In this document: piece by piece, positions 25,551 to 34,603 of the stretch
Position numbering within the stretch: position 1 is the stretch's first letter
How the letters are laid out: every line of letters starts with the position of its first letter
Source: Akkermansiaceae bacterium
Lineage (GTDB): Bacteria; Verrucomicrobiota; Verrucomicrobiia; Verrucomicrobiales; Akkermansiaceae
Reading direction: 5' to 3'
Assembly: GCA_905182405.1 (NCBI GenBank)
Contig: CAJJBQ010000001.1
Coordinates: 1,364,001 to 1,428,000 of the forward strand
DNA: 64,000 nucleotides
The notes under the pieces: generated by a model
Told to the model about the DNA's origin: nothing
The model's database searches: none
The model's input: only the letters and a program-made list of their open reading frames with translations
Position numbers and translations under genes: made by a program

Positions 25551-27931
25551 GCGCTCTGGTTCGTGGTATTCTTACCTTTTTTGGAGTGTGGGGGATTGTC
25601 CTACTTCTCGGGAAGTATTTTGAGATGTCATCGCTCTGGCCGATCTGGGTGATTCCGGTGGGCGCTGCCTGTGCCAGTGAATTGATTTTCTGGAGCTATC
25701 GCTACGAGCGAGAAGCGTTGGAACCGAAGCGGGGACGCTTCCTGCTGGGCCTTCGTCTTGGAAGCTTGGCGGTCCTTGCCTGGATTTTGTTGGAGCCGGT
25801 TTACAGCCGTTATGAAGAACGAGAGATTCGCCGTGAAGTGGTGATCTTGATCGATTCTTCGGCGTCGATGAACTTGGTCGATGACGGCCAGTCTGCCACT
25901 CGAAGCGAACTCGCGCAACAAGCGTTGGAACGCTCAGGGCTTCTGGATGGGCTGGAGGGAAAAATAGCGGTCAGGGAAGTGCGTGCGGCACGCCGGGCTC
26001 TTTTGTCTGATGCGGATGCGATCGAGGGATGGGATCAAGCTACCGATATCGCTGGTGCGCTGGACGAAGTGATGGAGCAGGTTCCCCCGGATCAACTTGC
26101 AGGCGTAGTTTTAGTGAGTGATGGTCGTCACAACCGACCGGGCAGTATCGAGGACGCAGCCCGCCGTTATGGCATTCTTGATGCACCGATCGCGGTCATT
26201 GCCTCCGGAAGCGAGATTCCGCCAAAGGATGCTGCAATTGTTAGCGTGAAGGCACCGGATTCGGTCTACCTGGGTGATCGGGTTCGCATGGCTGCGAAGC
26301 TGAAGTTTGACGGCTATCGCGGAAAGCGAGCCAAGGTGACTCTTTTTTCCGGCGAAGAGGAATTGGAATCACGCGAGGTTGCCATTCCCCAGGATCATCA
26401 TCGGGAGGAAGTTCGCTTCCGTCATGTGCCTGATGAAGGAGGAATCGGAGAGTATCGCATCGTGGTGAGTGGCCTCGAGGACGAGCGCTTTGATAACAAT
26501 AACGACTGGTCTTTTAAAACGGTGGTGACCGATGCCCGTACGAATGTTCTCATTATCGAGGGCACTCCTCGTTGGGAATTTCGCTACTTGAGAAACCTTT
26601 TCTACGGGCGCGATCAATCGGTCCACCTTCAGTCCGTCTTGCTCGAACCTGATCGGATCGTGGGACAGCAAGAAGCGAAGATTCCGGCGTCAGCGAGCCG
26701 TCCTTTCGGTGATTCCAAGGCCACCGCGCTTCCTGCAAGCGAAGAGGAGTGGCGGAAGTTTGATGTGATTATCGTTGGCGATCTGGAAGTAAATGCTCTG
26801 AGCGATGAGCAGTGGGAGATTCTCCGTCTTTGTGTCACGGACCGGGCGGCCTTGTTGGTGCTCATTGCCGGTCCTCGCTCGATGCCTCATGCGTTTTCGA
26901 GTGAGGCGGCATCGCGGTTGATACCAGTGAACTATGCCGCGTCCCGGCGCACTTATTTTGGTGGAAAAGAGAAATTCAATTTTGCGCTGACTAACGTTGG
27001 GAAGAGTCACCCGATCACCGCTCAGGTGGAAGGACGAGTTCGCAATGAACAAGTATGGGCAGAGTTTCCCGAGCTGCGCTGGCGTCATCCGATTACCGGG
27101 ATTAAGGATGGGGCTGAGGTTTTACTTTATGCCGAGAATAGTAACAAAAAGAAGCCCGTTATTCGCTCAGGGGACCGCTTGAATGCCGCGCTTGCGGAGA
27201 TTTCGAATCGTCGTGCTAGGGAGGCTGAGAATGCTCTTCTCGTCACACGGCAGACTGGAAATGGTAAAGTGGCGATGCTACTTACTGACCGAACCTGGCG
27301 CTTGCGTGAGGGGGTGGGAGATGTCTTTCACCATCGTTTTTGGGGTCAATTAGTACGCTGGGGTGCGGGTCCCAATTTGCGCTCGGGAACGAAGACGGCT
27401 CGACTTGGAACTGATCAGCTGACTTATACCGGTGACGATCCTGTCTCGATCATGGCTCGCTTGCGGGAGAAGAATCTTGCTCCGATTCGTGACGAGGAAT
27501 TGGTGGCGGAGATTTTTCGGGAGGGGGAGAAAGTGGGCACAGTTCCGCTGAATTATCGTGATGGGTCGAATGGGATTCACCAAGCGAAGGCGGGTCCCTA
27601 CCGGGAGCCCGGAAACTATGAGATTCGTCTCAGTGGGAGCGAGTTGAATGAGGAGCTTTCGACCAACTTCCGGGTGGTTGGTTCGCTAAGTGCGACCGAA
27701 CTTGCCGAGACGACCTTGAATCTTCCTCTTCTGGAAAATATTGCCCGACTTTCCGGAGGGCGGATTTTAGAAAATGGGGATGATAATCTGGCGAGCCTCT
27801 TCTTGAGCGGAGGTGAAACGCGCGAGGAATTGCGTGAGACAACTCTGTGGGACCGCTGGCCGTTGATGCTTCTTCTTGTAATCCTACTGACGACCGAGTG
27901 GGTGCTTAGACGCCGGAGTGGGTTGTCGTAG
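25547..27931 (+). CDS. membrane VWA / amidotransferase-like protein
   Basis: 794 residues. Two or three N-terminal membrane segments (about 5-90) are followed by a VWA domain (VVILIDSSASMNLVD near residue 100, MIDAS intact). Two beta-sandwich regions and a glutamine-amidotransferase-like domain (NVLIIEGTPRWEFRYLRNLF at about 330, a common sequence in this family) follow. A C-terminal membrane segment (WPLMLLLVILLTTEW) ends in RRRSG. It begins with GTG inside the stop of the BatA gene, so translation is coupled. It is the last gene of the MoxR operon and faces mlaD tail to tail. Proteins of this type are common in Planctomycetes/Verrucomicrobia MoxR loci; the function is unknown. Confidence 0.85.
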   Translation: MSALVRGILTFFGVWGIVLLLGKYFEMSSLWPIWVIPVGAACASELIFWSYRYEREALEPKRGRFLLGLRLGSLAVLAWILLEPVYSRYEEREIRREVVILIDSSASMNLVDDGQSATRSELAQQALERSGLLDGLEGKIAVREVRAARRALLSDADAIEGWDQATDIAGALDEVMEQVPPDQLAGVVLVSDGRHNRPGSIEDAARRYGILDAPIAVIASGSEIPPKDAAIVSVKAPDSVYLGDRVRMAAKLKFDGYRGKRAKVTLFSGEEELESREVAIPQDHHREEVRFRHVPDEGGIGEYRIVVSGLEDERFDNNNDWSFKTVVTDARTNVLIIEGTPRWEFRYLRNLFYGRDQSVHLQSVLLEPDRIVGQQEAKIPASASRPFGDSKATALPASEEEWRKFDVIIVGDLEVNALSDEQWEILRLCVTDRAALLVLIAGPRSMPHAFSSEAASRLIPVNYAASRRTYFGGKEKFNFALTNVGKSHPITAQVEGRVRNEQVWAEFPELRWRHPITGIKDGAEVLLYAENSNKKKPVIRSGDRLNAALAEISNRRAREAENALLVTRQTGNGKVAMLLTDRTWRLREGVGDVFHHRFWGQLVRWGAGPNLRSGTKTARLGTDQLTYTGDDPVSIMARLREKNLAPIRDEELVAEIFREGEKVGTVPLNYRDGSNGIHQAKAGPYREPGNYEIRLSGSELNEELSTNFRVVGSLSATELAETTLNLPLLENIARLSGGRILENGDDNLASLFLSGGETREELRETTLWDRWPLMLLLVILLTTEWVLRRRSGLS

Positions 27932-27965
27932 GGGGCAGTTCGAAGCCCTACACTACGATTTGGGT

Positions 27966-28964
27966 TTACCGCCGACGGCCCTTAAAGCGTTCGCGGGGGT
28001 CGTCTTCCTTGGTTTCCTTATCTTTGTATCGGAGGATGCCGTATTTGCGGAGATTCTTGATGAAGGCTTGGGTGTCTTCTTTTGTCTCCTTGTCGTTGGT
28101 GAGTGCGGAGAGTGCGCCATCGCTTTCTTGAACCGAGGTAATGGCGTCGCTTGCTTGGTCGACTGTTTTTTCGATGGAGTCGAGAGTCCGGGGGACTTTG
28201 TCGAGAGCAGGCTCGATCTTGGCGATGGCATCCCGAGCACTGCGGGTGGCTTCTTTAATTTCAGCGATGGCACTTCGCGCTTCGGCGAGAACCGGGCCAG
28301 CGTCTTCGCTGAGGTCGGCAATGTTCTTGGTGGCGCGGTCGAAGCTGGCAATCGCGGAGCTGAGATTGGCGACGTTCTTTTCGGAGAGGATGTCGCTATT
28401 AATGGTTCCGACCGTTTCGTTGAGCTTGATGGCGACGGAGCGGATGTCATCGAGTGAGCGATCTATTTTGAGGATTGCGATACGTGCATCGGCCAAGAGA
28501 AGGCTGGTATCTTTGGCGATGGTTTCGGCTTCCGTTTGAATGAACTCAAGTCCTCCTGGCTGGCTTCCGATCAGTTCACTGCCGGGCTCAATGTAGTGAT
28601 TGGTGAGTTCTTGGGGAGGAGTGATAATGATCTCCTTGTCGCCTAGAAAGCTCGCTAGTGAGACCTGGAAGATGGATCCCTGAGGGATTTGAAAATTTTC
28701 ATCGATGGCGAGGGTGATGCGAACCGTGGTATTATTGCGTAGCTCGGGCTTTGTCTCGACCTCGCCGATCTTTGCCCCGCGCAAGCGCACGGTGCTTCCC
28801 TTGATGACTCCGGAGGCTTCCTCAAAGTCGACGCTCATGGAATAGCTTCCTTTGACCCAATTACCAATATTTCCGAATTGAAGGATAAGCCCGCCCATCA
28901 CGAGAATCCCGAGGAGCACGAATACTCCTACCAAGGTTTCTGTTTTTACGCGCGATTCAGCCAT
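27966..28964 (-). CDS. mlaD: MlaD-family (MCE domain) lipid-transport protein
   Basis: 332 residues. A single N-terminal anchor (LVGVFVLLGILVMGGLIL) is followed by one MCE domain (about 40-125: YSMSVDFEEASGVIKGSTVR, VRLRGAKIGEV), then a long helical region of about 180 residues with heptad character and a basic C-terminal tail. In the Mla system MlaD forms a periplasmic hexamer on the permease MlaE, with MlaF as ATPase, and moves phospholipids between membranes. mlaF lies upstream on the same strand, but mlaE is not here. Mature length is greater than in E. coli MlaD because of the helical extension. Confidence 0.88.
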   Translation of the reverse strand: MAESRVKTETLVGVFVLLGILVMGGLILQFGNIGNWVKGSYSMSVDFEEASGVIKGSTVRLRGAKIGEVETKPELRNNTTVRITLAIDENFQIPQGSIFQVSLASFLGDKEIIITPPQELTNHYIEPGSELIGSQPGGLEFIQTEAETIAKDTSLLLADARIAILKIDRSLDDIRSVAIKLNETVGTINSDILSEKNVANLSSAIASFDRATKNIADLSEDAGPVLAEARSAIAEIKEATRSARDAIAKIEPALDKVPRTLDSIEKTVDQASDAITSVQESDGALSALTNDKETKEDTQAFIKNLRKYGILRYKDKETKEDDPRERFKGRRR

Positions 28965-29052
28965 AACGACAGTGTCTCTTGATAGGATGAAATTTCAAGG
29001 GCGGGTTTGATGGGGAAATCACGGATGATCCTCCTTCGCTTCTTTGCGATAT

Positions 29053-29823
29053 TTAGGGTCTGGGTTTTCCCCAAGGTTCCGCGGAACGACCGTGGATGAA
29101 GTCGCTTAAGATCTGATCTTTAGGCTCTTTGAGCTCCTGAGGAGTTCCTTCCCAGTAGATTTCTCCCTCCTTCATGAAGACGACTCTGCTGGCGATGCGG
29201 AAGACGCTGCGCATCTCGTGAGTGACGACGATGTTGGTGATGCCGTGGTCTTGTTCGAGATCCTTGATGAGATGGTCGATGGCATCAGCGGTAACGGGAT
29301 CGAGTCCGGCGTGGGGCTCATCGTAAAGAACGCAGCATGGTTTCTCGACGACGGCTCGGGCGAGAGCGACCCGTTTACGCATGCCGCCGGAAAGTTCGGA
29401 GGGCATTTTTTCCTCCTGACCGGGGAGCTTTACGATGTTGAGTGCCTCGGCTACGCGTTCCACGATTTCCTCCTTATCATGAATTCCTGCTTCTCGAAGA
29501 GGGAAGGCGATATTTTCCTTCACGGTCATCGAGTCAAAAAGAGCCCCGCTTTGAAACATCATGCTGATGCGTCGACGGGCAAAGGTGAGTTCACGTTCCT
29601 TGAGTTTTGCGAGGTCCTTTCCCTGGAAAATGACTGAACCAGTATCGGGTTGAAGGAGGCCGATGAGATGCTTCATGAGGACCGACTTTCCACATCCAGA
29701 GCCGCCGAGGATGACGAGGGTTTCACCCCGCTGCACATCGAGATCGATGCCCTTGAGCACCTTTTGAGAGCCAAAGCTCTTTTCGAGGCTGCGGATCTCA
29801 AGAAATGTGTCTTCTTTGATCAT
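29053..29823 (-). CDS. mlaF: ABC transporter ATPase, MlaF type
   Basis: 256 residues, a single ABC ATPase. Walker A is GGSGCGKSVLMKH, signature LSGGMRKRVALARA, Walker B CVLYDEPHAGLDP with the expected Glu, and the H-loop is VVTHEMRSV. MMFQSGALFDSMTV is diagnostic of the MlaF/Ttg2A branch. It energises lipid transport with the MCE protein encoded 88 bases downstream. The usual partner gene mlaE would be expected just upstream, where a broken hydrolase is found instead. Confidence 0.92.
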   Translation of the reverse strand: MIKEDTFLEIRSLEKSFGSQKVLKGIDLDVQRGETLVILGGSGCGKSVLMKHLIGLLQPDTGSVIFQGKDLAKLKERELTFARRRISMMFQSGALFDSMTVKENIAFPLREAGIHDKEEIVERVAEALNIVKLPGQEEKMPSELSGGMRKRVALARAVVEKPCCVLYDEPHAGLDPVTADAIDHLIKDLEQDHGITNIVVTHEMRSVFRIASRVVFMKEGEIYWEGTPQELKEPKDQILSDFIHGRSAEPWGKPRP

Positions 29824-29843
29824 GGAGTTTTCTTGGCGGGGAA

Positions 29844-30062
29844 TCAGCGGAGGAGTTCTTTGGCAACGAGGTCGTGGCCTTTGCTGTTGGGGTGATTGAT
29901 CTGGGACATGAGGCTGTCGAGAGGGGCTCCGGCGGCGCTGGATTTTTTGAAAGCTGCGTAGCTATGGCTGTGGTAGACGATGCTGATGTCGCGATTTTAG
30001 GGTCATTTTTTCGAAAAATCAGCGGTGAGTTCAGCGACGTGAGCATGTTGACCGTCCGCTGT
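29844..30062 (-). pseudogene. C-terminal remnant of an SGNH/GDSL hydrolase
   Basis: On the minus strand, the frame ending in TGA at 29844 reads SQINHPNSKGHDLVAKELL, the block V of SGNH hydrolases with the catalytic His (usually DxxHPN). Upstream of an in-frame TAA the homology seems to continue in another frame (ADGQHAHVAELTADFSKK). The N-terminal blocks with the catalytic Ser are missing. So it is frameshifted and truncated. Confidence 0.6.
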
Positions 30063-30065
30063 TAG

Positions 30066-30456
30066 AAGGGAGGAAAAGAGGAATAAGAGGAGATCAATGG
30101 ACGCATGATATTTGGAGTTTAAGGGATTGTCATGTAGGTGAGCGAGGACAATTGGGAGGAAGGTGGTGGAGGCGTCGGATACCGGCTACTGGTAGATGAT
30201 TTGATGAATCGGAGAGCTGGGTTTGCCGATTTATATTCCAGCGGAGGTTAACCAGCCCTTTGGATTGGGCTACGTTATTATGGCCCTCGGGGCCAGGGGG
30301 TTCCTCGCCGAAGAAACTATTTTAGGAGAGAGAACAAAAATAGGGTGATGAGTCCGATGACGTTCAAGGTGCCGATGATGCCAAACCAGAGCCAGAAAAG
30401 GGAGGGCTTCTTATTGAACCCCGTATTGCCAGGGGTGGATTATTCCCGCGTTTTTT
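30066..30456. other. gap between hydrolase remnant and trpS with a hydrophobic C-terminal fragment
   Basis: About 390 bases with no complete gene. On the minus strand, 30331-30430 reads as a hydrophobic stretch (FWLWFGIIGTLNVIGLITLF, ending SLLK and TAG), with a stop but no start in frame, so it may be the end of a lost membrane protein. A hairpin tggccc/gggcca lies at 30281-30295. Otherwise nothing recognisable. Confidence 0.35.
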
Positions 30457-30513
30457 TTACTGCTCGAAGGGCCAGAAGAGAATGGTAGCGAGGAGGTAGA
30501 AAATAAGCCACAT
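30457..30513 (-). CDS. possible 18-residue hydrophobic peptide after trpS
   Basis: ATG seven bases after the trpS stop on the same strand, then a short hydrophobic peptide (MWLIFYLLATILFWPFEQ) and TAA. It looks like a single membrane segment. It may be a real small membrane protein of the trpS transcript, or the N-terminal stump of the hydrophobic fragment further downstream in another frame. No homology can be claimed. Confidence 0.25.
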   Translation of the reverse strand: MWLIFYLLATILFWPFEQ

Positions 30514-30519
30514 CGCGAC

Positions 30520-31488
30520 TTAGATCAGACCAACAGCCTTGCGCACGCGATCGAGGACGATGGCGGCTTCGTCGCGGGCCTTTTCGGCTCCGGTTGCGAG
30601 AATGGCGTCGACTTGCGTCGGGTCAGCAGCCAGTTCGGTCCGCTTGAGGCGCATCGGCGCGAAGTAGTCCCAGTAGGCATCTGCGAGGCGCTTTTTGAAG
30701 TCGCCGTATCCGTATCCGCCATTTTCGTGGTCGGTGACCATTTGGGCGTAGTCGCTTTCGCTGGCGAAGAGTTTGTAAAGGGCAAGAATAATAGAATTTT
30801 CGGTGGGCTTTGAATCTTCGACTTGAGCGGAATCGGTCTGGATTTTCATGATGAGCTTCCGAACGGGCTTCTCCTCGCCGAAGATGGGGAGAGTGTTGTT
30901 GTAGCTCTTGCTCATCTTTTCGCCATCGAGACCCGGGACCTTGGCGGTGGCACTACGAATGCGGGCCTCAGGCATGACTAGGGTGTCGTCGCCGTAGCGC
31001 TCGTTGATCTTTCCGACGAGATCGCGGGTGACCTCGAGGTGTTGCTTTTGATCTTCTCCTACCGGGACGACATTTGAATCGTAGAGGAGGATGTCTGCGG
31101 CCATCAGGGCGGGGTAGGCGAAGAGGGCGTGGTTGGCGGAAAATCCCTTGGCGATCTTGTCTTTATAAGAATGGCAGCGCTCAAGGAGTCCCATGGGACA
31201 GACTGTGGAGAGAATCCAGGCGAGTTCGTTGACGGCGGGAACGGCACTTTGTTTGAAAAAAACGGCCTTGGAGGGATCGAAACCACAGGCCAGGAAGTCA
31301 ATTGCGACGCCGCGGACATTTTCCCGGAGGGCGGAAGCCTCGTGGGTGGTGGTCATGGCGTGGTAGTCGGCGATGAAGTAGTATCCATCTCCTTCATCCT
31401 GAGCGTCTACCGCGGGTTTCATGGCGCCAAAATAGTTTCCCACATGAAGGCGGCCGCTGGGCTGAAGTCCCGTCAAAATTCTCATCAA
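30520..31488 (-). CDS. trpS: tryptophan-tRNA ligase
   Basis: Class I aminoacyl-tRNA synthetase that charges tRNA-Trp. The HIGH-like motif is PSGRLHVGNYFGA near the N-terminus, followed by YHAMTT, the tryptophan pocket GEDQKQHLEVTRDL, and the KMSKS loop LDGEKMSKSYNNTL. 322 residues is normal for the bacterial short form. It runs alone on the minus strand, with a divergent gene at 31605. Confidence 0.96.
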   Translation of the reverse strand: MMRILTGLQPSGRLHVGNYFGAMKPAVDAQDEGDGYYFIADYHAMTTTHEASALRENVRGVAIDFLACGFDPSKAVFFKQSAVPAVNELAWILSTVCPMGLLERCHSYKDKIAKGFSANHALFAYPALMAADILLYDSNVVPVGEDQKQHLEVTRDLVGKINERYGDDTLVMPEARIRSATAKVPGLDGEKMSKSYNNTLPIFGEEKPVRKLIMKIQTDSAQVEDSKPTENSIILALYKLFASESDYAQMVTDHENGGYGYGDFKKRLADAYWDYFAPMRLKRTELAADPTQVDAILATGAEKARDEAAIVLDRVRKAVGLI

Positions 31489-31604
31489 AGAACCCTTTAA
31501 CTGCGGGGAATGGCGCGCGCAAGACGATTTCGCAGGCGGAAGCTACTCTTTAGGGTGCGACTTGTGCGCTTGTGTGATCCTCCGTGCGGTGCATTAATTA
31601 GCCT

Positions 31605-33623
31605 ATGCGACTTGTAAGTCTCTTCCTTTTCTCGTCTGCTCTCTCGCTTTTTGCGGGGGCACCGACCGATGTGTTACTTCAGGTTCTGGAGAAGGTGAAG
31701 AGAGGGATTTCGAATATAGAGGAGCTGGAGAGCCTCGGTATCTCGCCCTTCTGTGGTCCGAATCAGCAGGCGTTGATTCAGAAACGTTGGGTCGATTTGG
31801 CAACTTGGTCTCAGGCGGAAGAGGCTGTCTTTACTGCGGGATCGGAAAAGGTTGAGGGAGATTTCGCGGCGGTGGTGATCGCGGCGAATGGCAAATCAGG
31901 TCCTGACTATCTTCGTATGCTGGGCTTTGGTTTACGGAAAAAGAACGGGGAATGGAAGGTTGCTCCGAACGAGGGAAGTTTTGCCAACGCGGGAAACGGC
32001 TTTGAGCAGACGCAACGGGAGGAAGCGCGTGAGATGGAGCGGTGGTTGGCCAAGGAACGATTTTTCCAAGGGGAGAAATTTTATCGTTTGGCCCTGAAAG
32101 AATTCAAGAAGTCGCTTTCGGCGATTGTTGATGCGGAGGTTCTCAAGAATGCAAAGGCAGAAGAAGCCTTGGAATATTTCCTCGCAGCGGTGCGTGCCAA
32201 GAAGGAGAAAGAACTCCTTATTTGGCAGGGAGTTCTTGAGCGGGAGGGTAATGACGAGACCGATTGGGAGCGTGTGGCTGAAGCTGCGGAAATCGGATTG
32301 AGGGGGAAAGACCGGATGAAAGTGTGGAATCTCCTGACTGACCCGAGTGTCCTGCAAGTGAAGATTAAATCAGATCCCGATTCTGGTGAAAGCTCGGTCC
32401 TGATGGGCTTCATCACTTCCAAAGGAAATAATATGCGCGGGGGAACCAATCGGGTGATTCGTTTTAACTTGGAAAATAATGGTTCTGGATGGCGGGTGAA
32501 GATGCCTGCCTTTTTCGCCTATGCGAATGAGAATTACAGCGCCCATTCTTTGGCTCACCATCATGAATTTAATAGGAGAGACGAGGAATACGCTTCTGAA
32601 TTGGCTTCGATTTTTGAGAAACAGTTTATTGCTCGCAGAGGGAAGACTCCAGAGGATCTCATGGGATTGCTGGCCAAAGATTTTGGGAAGGAAGACTATC
32701 GGGAATATGCGCTCTTACTTCATCGGAAGGAGAAAGCGGGTGACGATGCTGAAGAGAAAGATGCTGATGCTGAAGGAAATTCAGACGCGCTTTACGTTCA
32801 GGCTGCCCAATGGTGGAGCGATGCGAAGAAGATTGGGAGTAAGGCTACGCTGCAAGTAGTGAAGCACGAGGTAAAAGGAGATCTGGCCTTGGGCATTTTT
32901 CGTTCGACTCGGGAAACCAGCTGGGAACCGGATTTTCTTTCCTTGTGGATGATGAAAACGAAGGACGGATGGTCGTTTTTGCCGAGTTCAAGCGAAGTGC
33001 CTCCAAAAAAGACAGACGACGTCAAGGCGCTCGAGGATTATTTTAAAAAGGAGCAAAAGACTCTTAAAGAGGATGCCGGAAAGAATTTGCTGATAGGAAT
33101 CGGCATCGTTGTCCCTAATAAGCTGGCTCCTTCCGAAGGAATCGCTCGCAAAACTGCGCTTGCTTGGCGCAAGTCCCTTCTGTCCGGAAAAGTGTTTTCC
33201 CTCGTGGGTGAATCGGGATCGATTAAGATTCCAGAATCTCCAAAGAAGTTGCTTCGAAACCTAACGGCTTCGATGAAAGGGGCCCGGGCGGGCGTGGTGG
33301 AGGATCGCTTCATTGATTCAAAGAGTGAGGGCGTATTTCATGGAGTAAGTTTGATGGTGGATGCAGGGCGGGGACTCGAAATGAATTGTCCGCTCATGGT
33401 GGTCGCCGAAACAGAAAAAGGCCCGCGGGTGCTGCTCGATGTGGAGCTCTGGTTGCCGACAAATCGCGGTAAAACGATGCAGAACGACACGGCGTTTGAA
33501 AGATTGGGCAAGGATTTAGGAGAGAAGGATTTCGCCTCCCTGAAAGCTCTTTTCGAATGGCATAAGAAGGTGACTCGTCCTGTCTGGGACGCGTGGGATA
33601 CGGAGCGGAACGCTAAAGATTAA
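31605..33623 (+). CDS. large secreted protein of unknown function, coupled to MoxR
   Basis: 672 residues, not recognised. A signal peptide (MRLVSLFLFSSALSLFAGA) is followed by a charged, mostly helical protein that appears to contain repeated domains, since stretches like DAEVLKNAKAEEALEYFLAA and SLLSGKVFSLVGESGSIKIP recur in an alternating helix-strand pattern (ends with a Trp-rich helix VTRPVWDAWDTER). Its TAA overlaps the ATG of the MoxR gene by one base (TAATG), so the protein is co-translated with the MoxR-DUF58-transglutaminase set and probably works with it in the periplasm. No domain can be named. Confidence 0.75.
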   Translation: MRLVSLFLFSSALSLFAGAPTDVLLQVLEKVKRGISNIEELESLGISPFCGPNQQALIQKRWVDLATWSQAEEAVFTAGSEKVEGDFAAVVIAANGKSGPDYLRMLGFGLRKKNGEWKVAPNEGSFANAGNGFEQTQREEAREMERWLAKERFFQGEKFYRLALKEFKKSLSAIVDAEVLKNAKAEEALEYFLAAVRAKKEKELLIWQGVLEREGNDETDWERVAEAAEIGLRGKDRMKVWNLLTDPSVLQVKIKSDPDSGESSVLMGFITSKGNNMRGGTNRVIRFNLENNGSGWRVKMPAFFAYANENYSAHSLAHHHEFNRRDEEYASELASIFEKQFIARRGKTPEDLMGLLAKDFGKEDYREYALLLHRKEKAGDDAEEKDADAEGNSDALYVQAAQWWSDAKKIGSKATLQVVKHEVKGDLALGIFRSTRETSWEPDFLSLWMMKTKDGWSFLPSSSEVPPKKTDDVKALEDYFKKEQKTLKEDAGKNLLIGIGIVVPNKLAPSEGIARKTALAWRKSLLSGKVFSLVGESGSIKIPESPKKLLRNLTASMKGARAGVVEDRFIDSKSEGVFHGVSLMVDAGRGLEMNCPLMVVAETEKGPRVLLDVELWLPTNRGKTMQNDTAFERLGKDLGEKDFASLKALFEWHKKVTRPVWDAWDTERNAKD

Positions 33624-34564
33624 TGATAGAGGAAGCAATGAAGACAGCCTCTCGACTGGAGGCATCGATTCAAGAGGTGATGCTTGGGCAGTCCGAGACA
33701 ATAAGGCGGGTGCTGGCCACGATGGTGGCAGGAGGGCACGTGCTACTGGAGGATTCACCAGGGACGGGGAAGACCACGCTGGCGAAGGCGATCGCGGCCT
33801 CGATTGGGGAGACTGAGTTTCAGCGGATCCAATTTACTCCCGATCTTTTGCCCTCGGATATTCTCGGGGTCAGTGTGTTGGATCCCCGGACATCGACCTT
33901 TGATTTTCATCGAGGGCCGATCTTCACTGATATTCTCTTGGCTGATGAAATTAATAGAGCTTCACCGCGGACTCAAAGTGCCTTGTTGGAAGCGATGGCG
34001 GAGGGCCAGGTGACGATTGAAGGAACCCGCTATGACTTGGGTGCTCTCTTTTTCGTGATCGCGACCCAGAACCCGGTTGAGTTGCGCGGGACCTATCCGC
34101 TACCGGAGGCGCAGATGGATCGCTTTTCGCTGAAACGATCCTTGGGCTATGTTTCGATTTCGGATGAGCTGTCCATTTTGGAAGCTCAGAGTCAGCGGCA
34201 TCCTTTAGAGAGTCTCGCTCCCGTGGTTTCCCGAGAGGAGGTGATGGATCTTTGTGAGGCGGTTAAGCAGGTCAGGATCACGCGGGATTTGCAGGAATAC
34301 ATTGTGCGGATCGTGGCGCAGACCCGTGAAATTCCGGAAGTGAAGCTGGCAGCTAGTCCGCGTGCCTCACTGGGTCTTCTGCGGATTTCCCAAGCGCTGA
34401 CTCTTTTTCAAGGAGCTGAATTTGTGGTGCCTGAGACGATTCAAGCGCTGGCACCCGATGTGGTGGCTCATCGGTTGGTTCTTGAGGCGGATGCCGCCTA
34501 CGCGGGTCGTAGTGGTCGGGACGTGGTCGCTGAGGTGATCGAAACACTCGAAGTGCCGGTGTGA
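33623..34564 (+). CDS. MoxR-family AAA+ ATPase (second locus)
   Basis: 313 residues. Walker A is EDSPGTGKTTLAKAIA (the canonical GTGKT form, unlike the first-locus paralogue), then IQFTPDLLPSDILGVSV, Walker B ILLADEINRASPRTQSALLEAM, and FVIATQNPVELRGTYPLPEAQMDRF. The lid domain is complete. Together with the DUF58 and transglutaminase genes after it, it forms the classical MoxR-DUF58-transglutaminase set in which the ATPase is thought to activate the membrane partners. The start is coupled to the preceding secreted-protein gene. Confidence 0.94.
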   Translation: MIEEAMKTASRLEASIQEVMLGQSETIRRVLATMVAGGHVLLEDSPGTGKTTLAKAIAASIGETEFQRIQFTPDLLPSDILGVSVLDPRTSTFDFHRGPIFTDILLADEINRASPRTQSALLEAMAEGQVTIEGTRYDLGALFFVIATQNPVELRGTYPLPEAQMDRFSLKRSLGYVSISDELSILEAQSQRHPLESLAPVVSREEVMDLCEAVKQVRITRDLQEYIVRIVAQTREIPEVKLAASPRASLGLLRISQALTLFQGAEFVVPETIQALAPDVVAHRLVLEADAAYAGRSGRDVVAEVIETLEVPV

Positions 34565-34603
34565 ACTTGCGGCAGCCCTAGGGCTGTGGTTTCTTAAAAA
34601 GCG

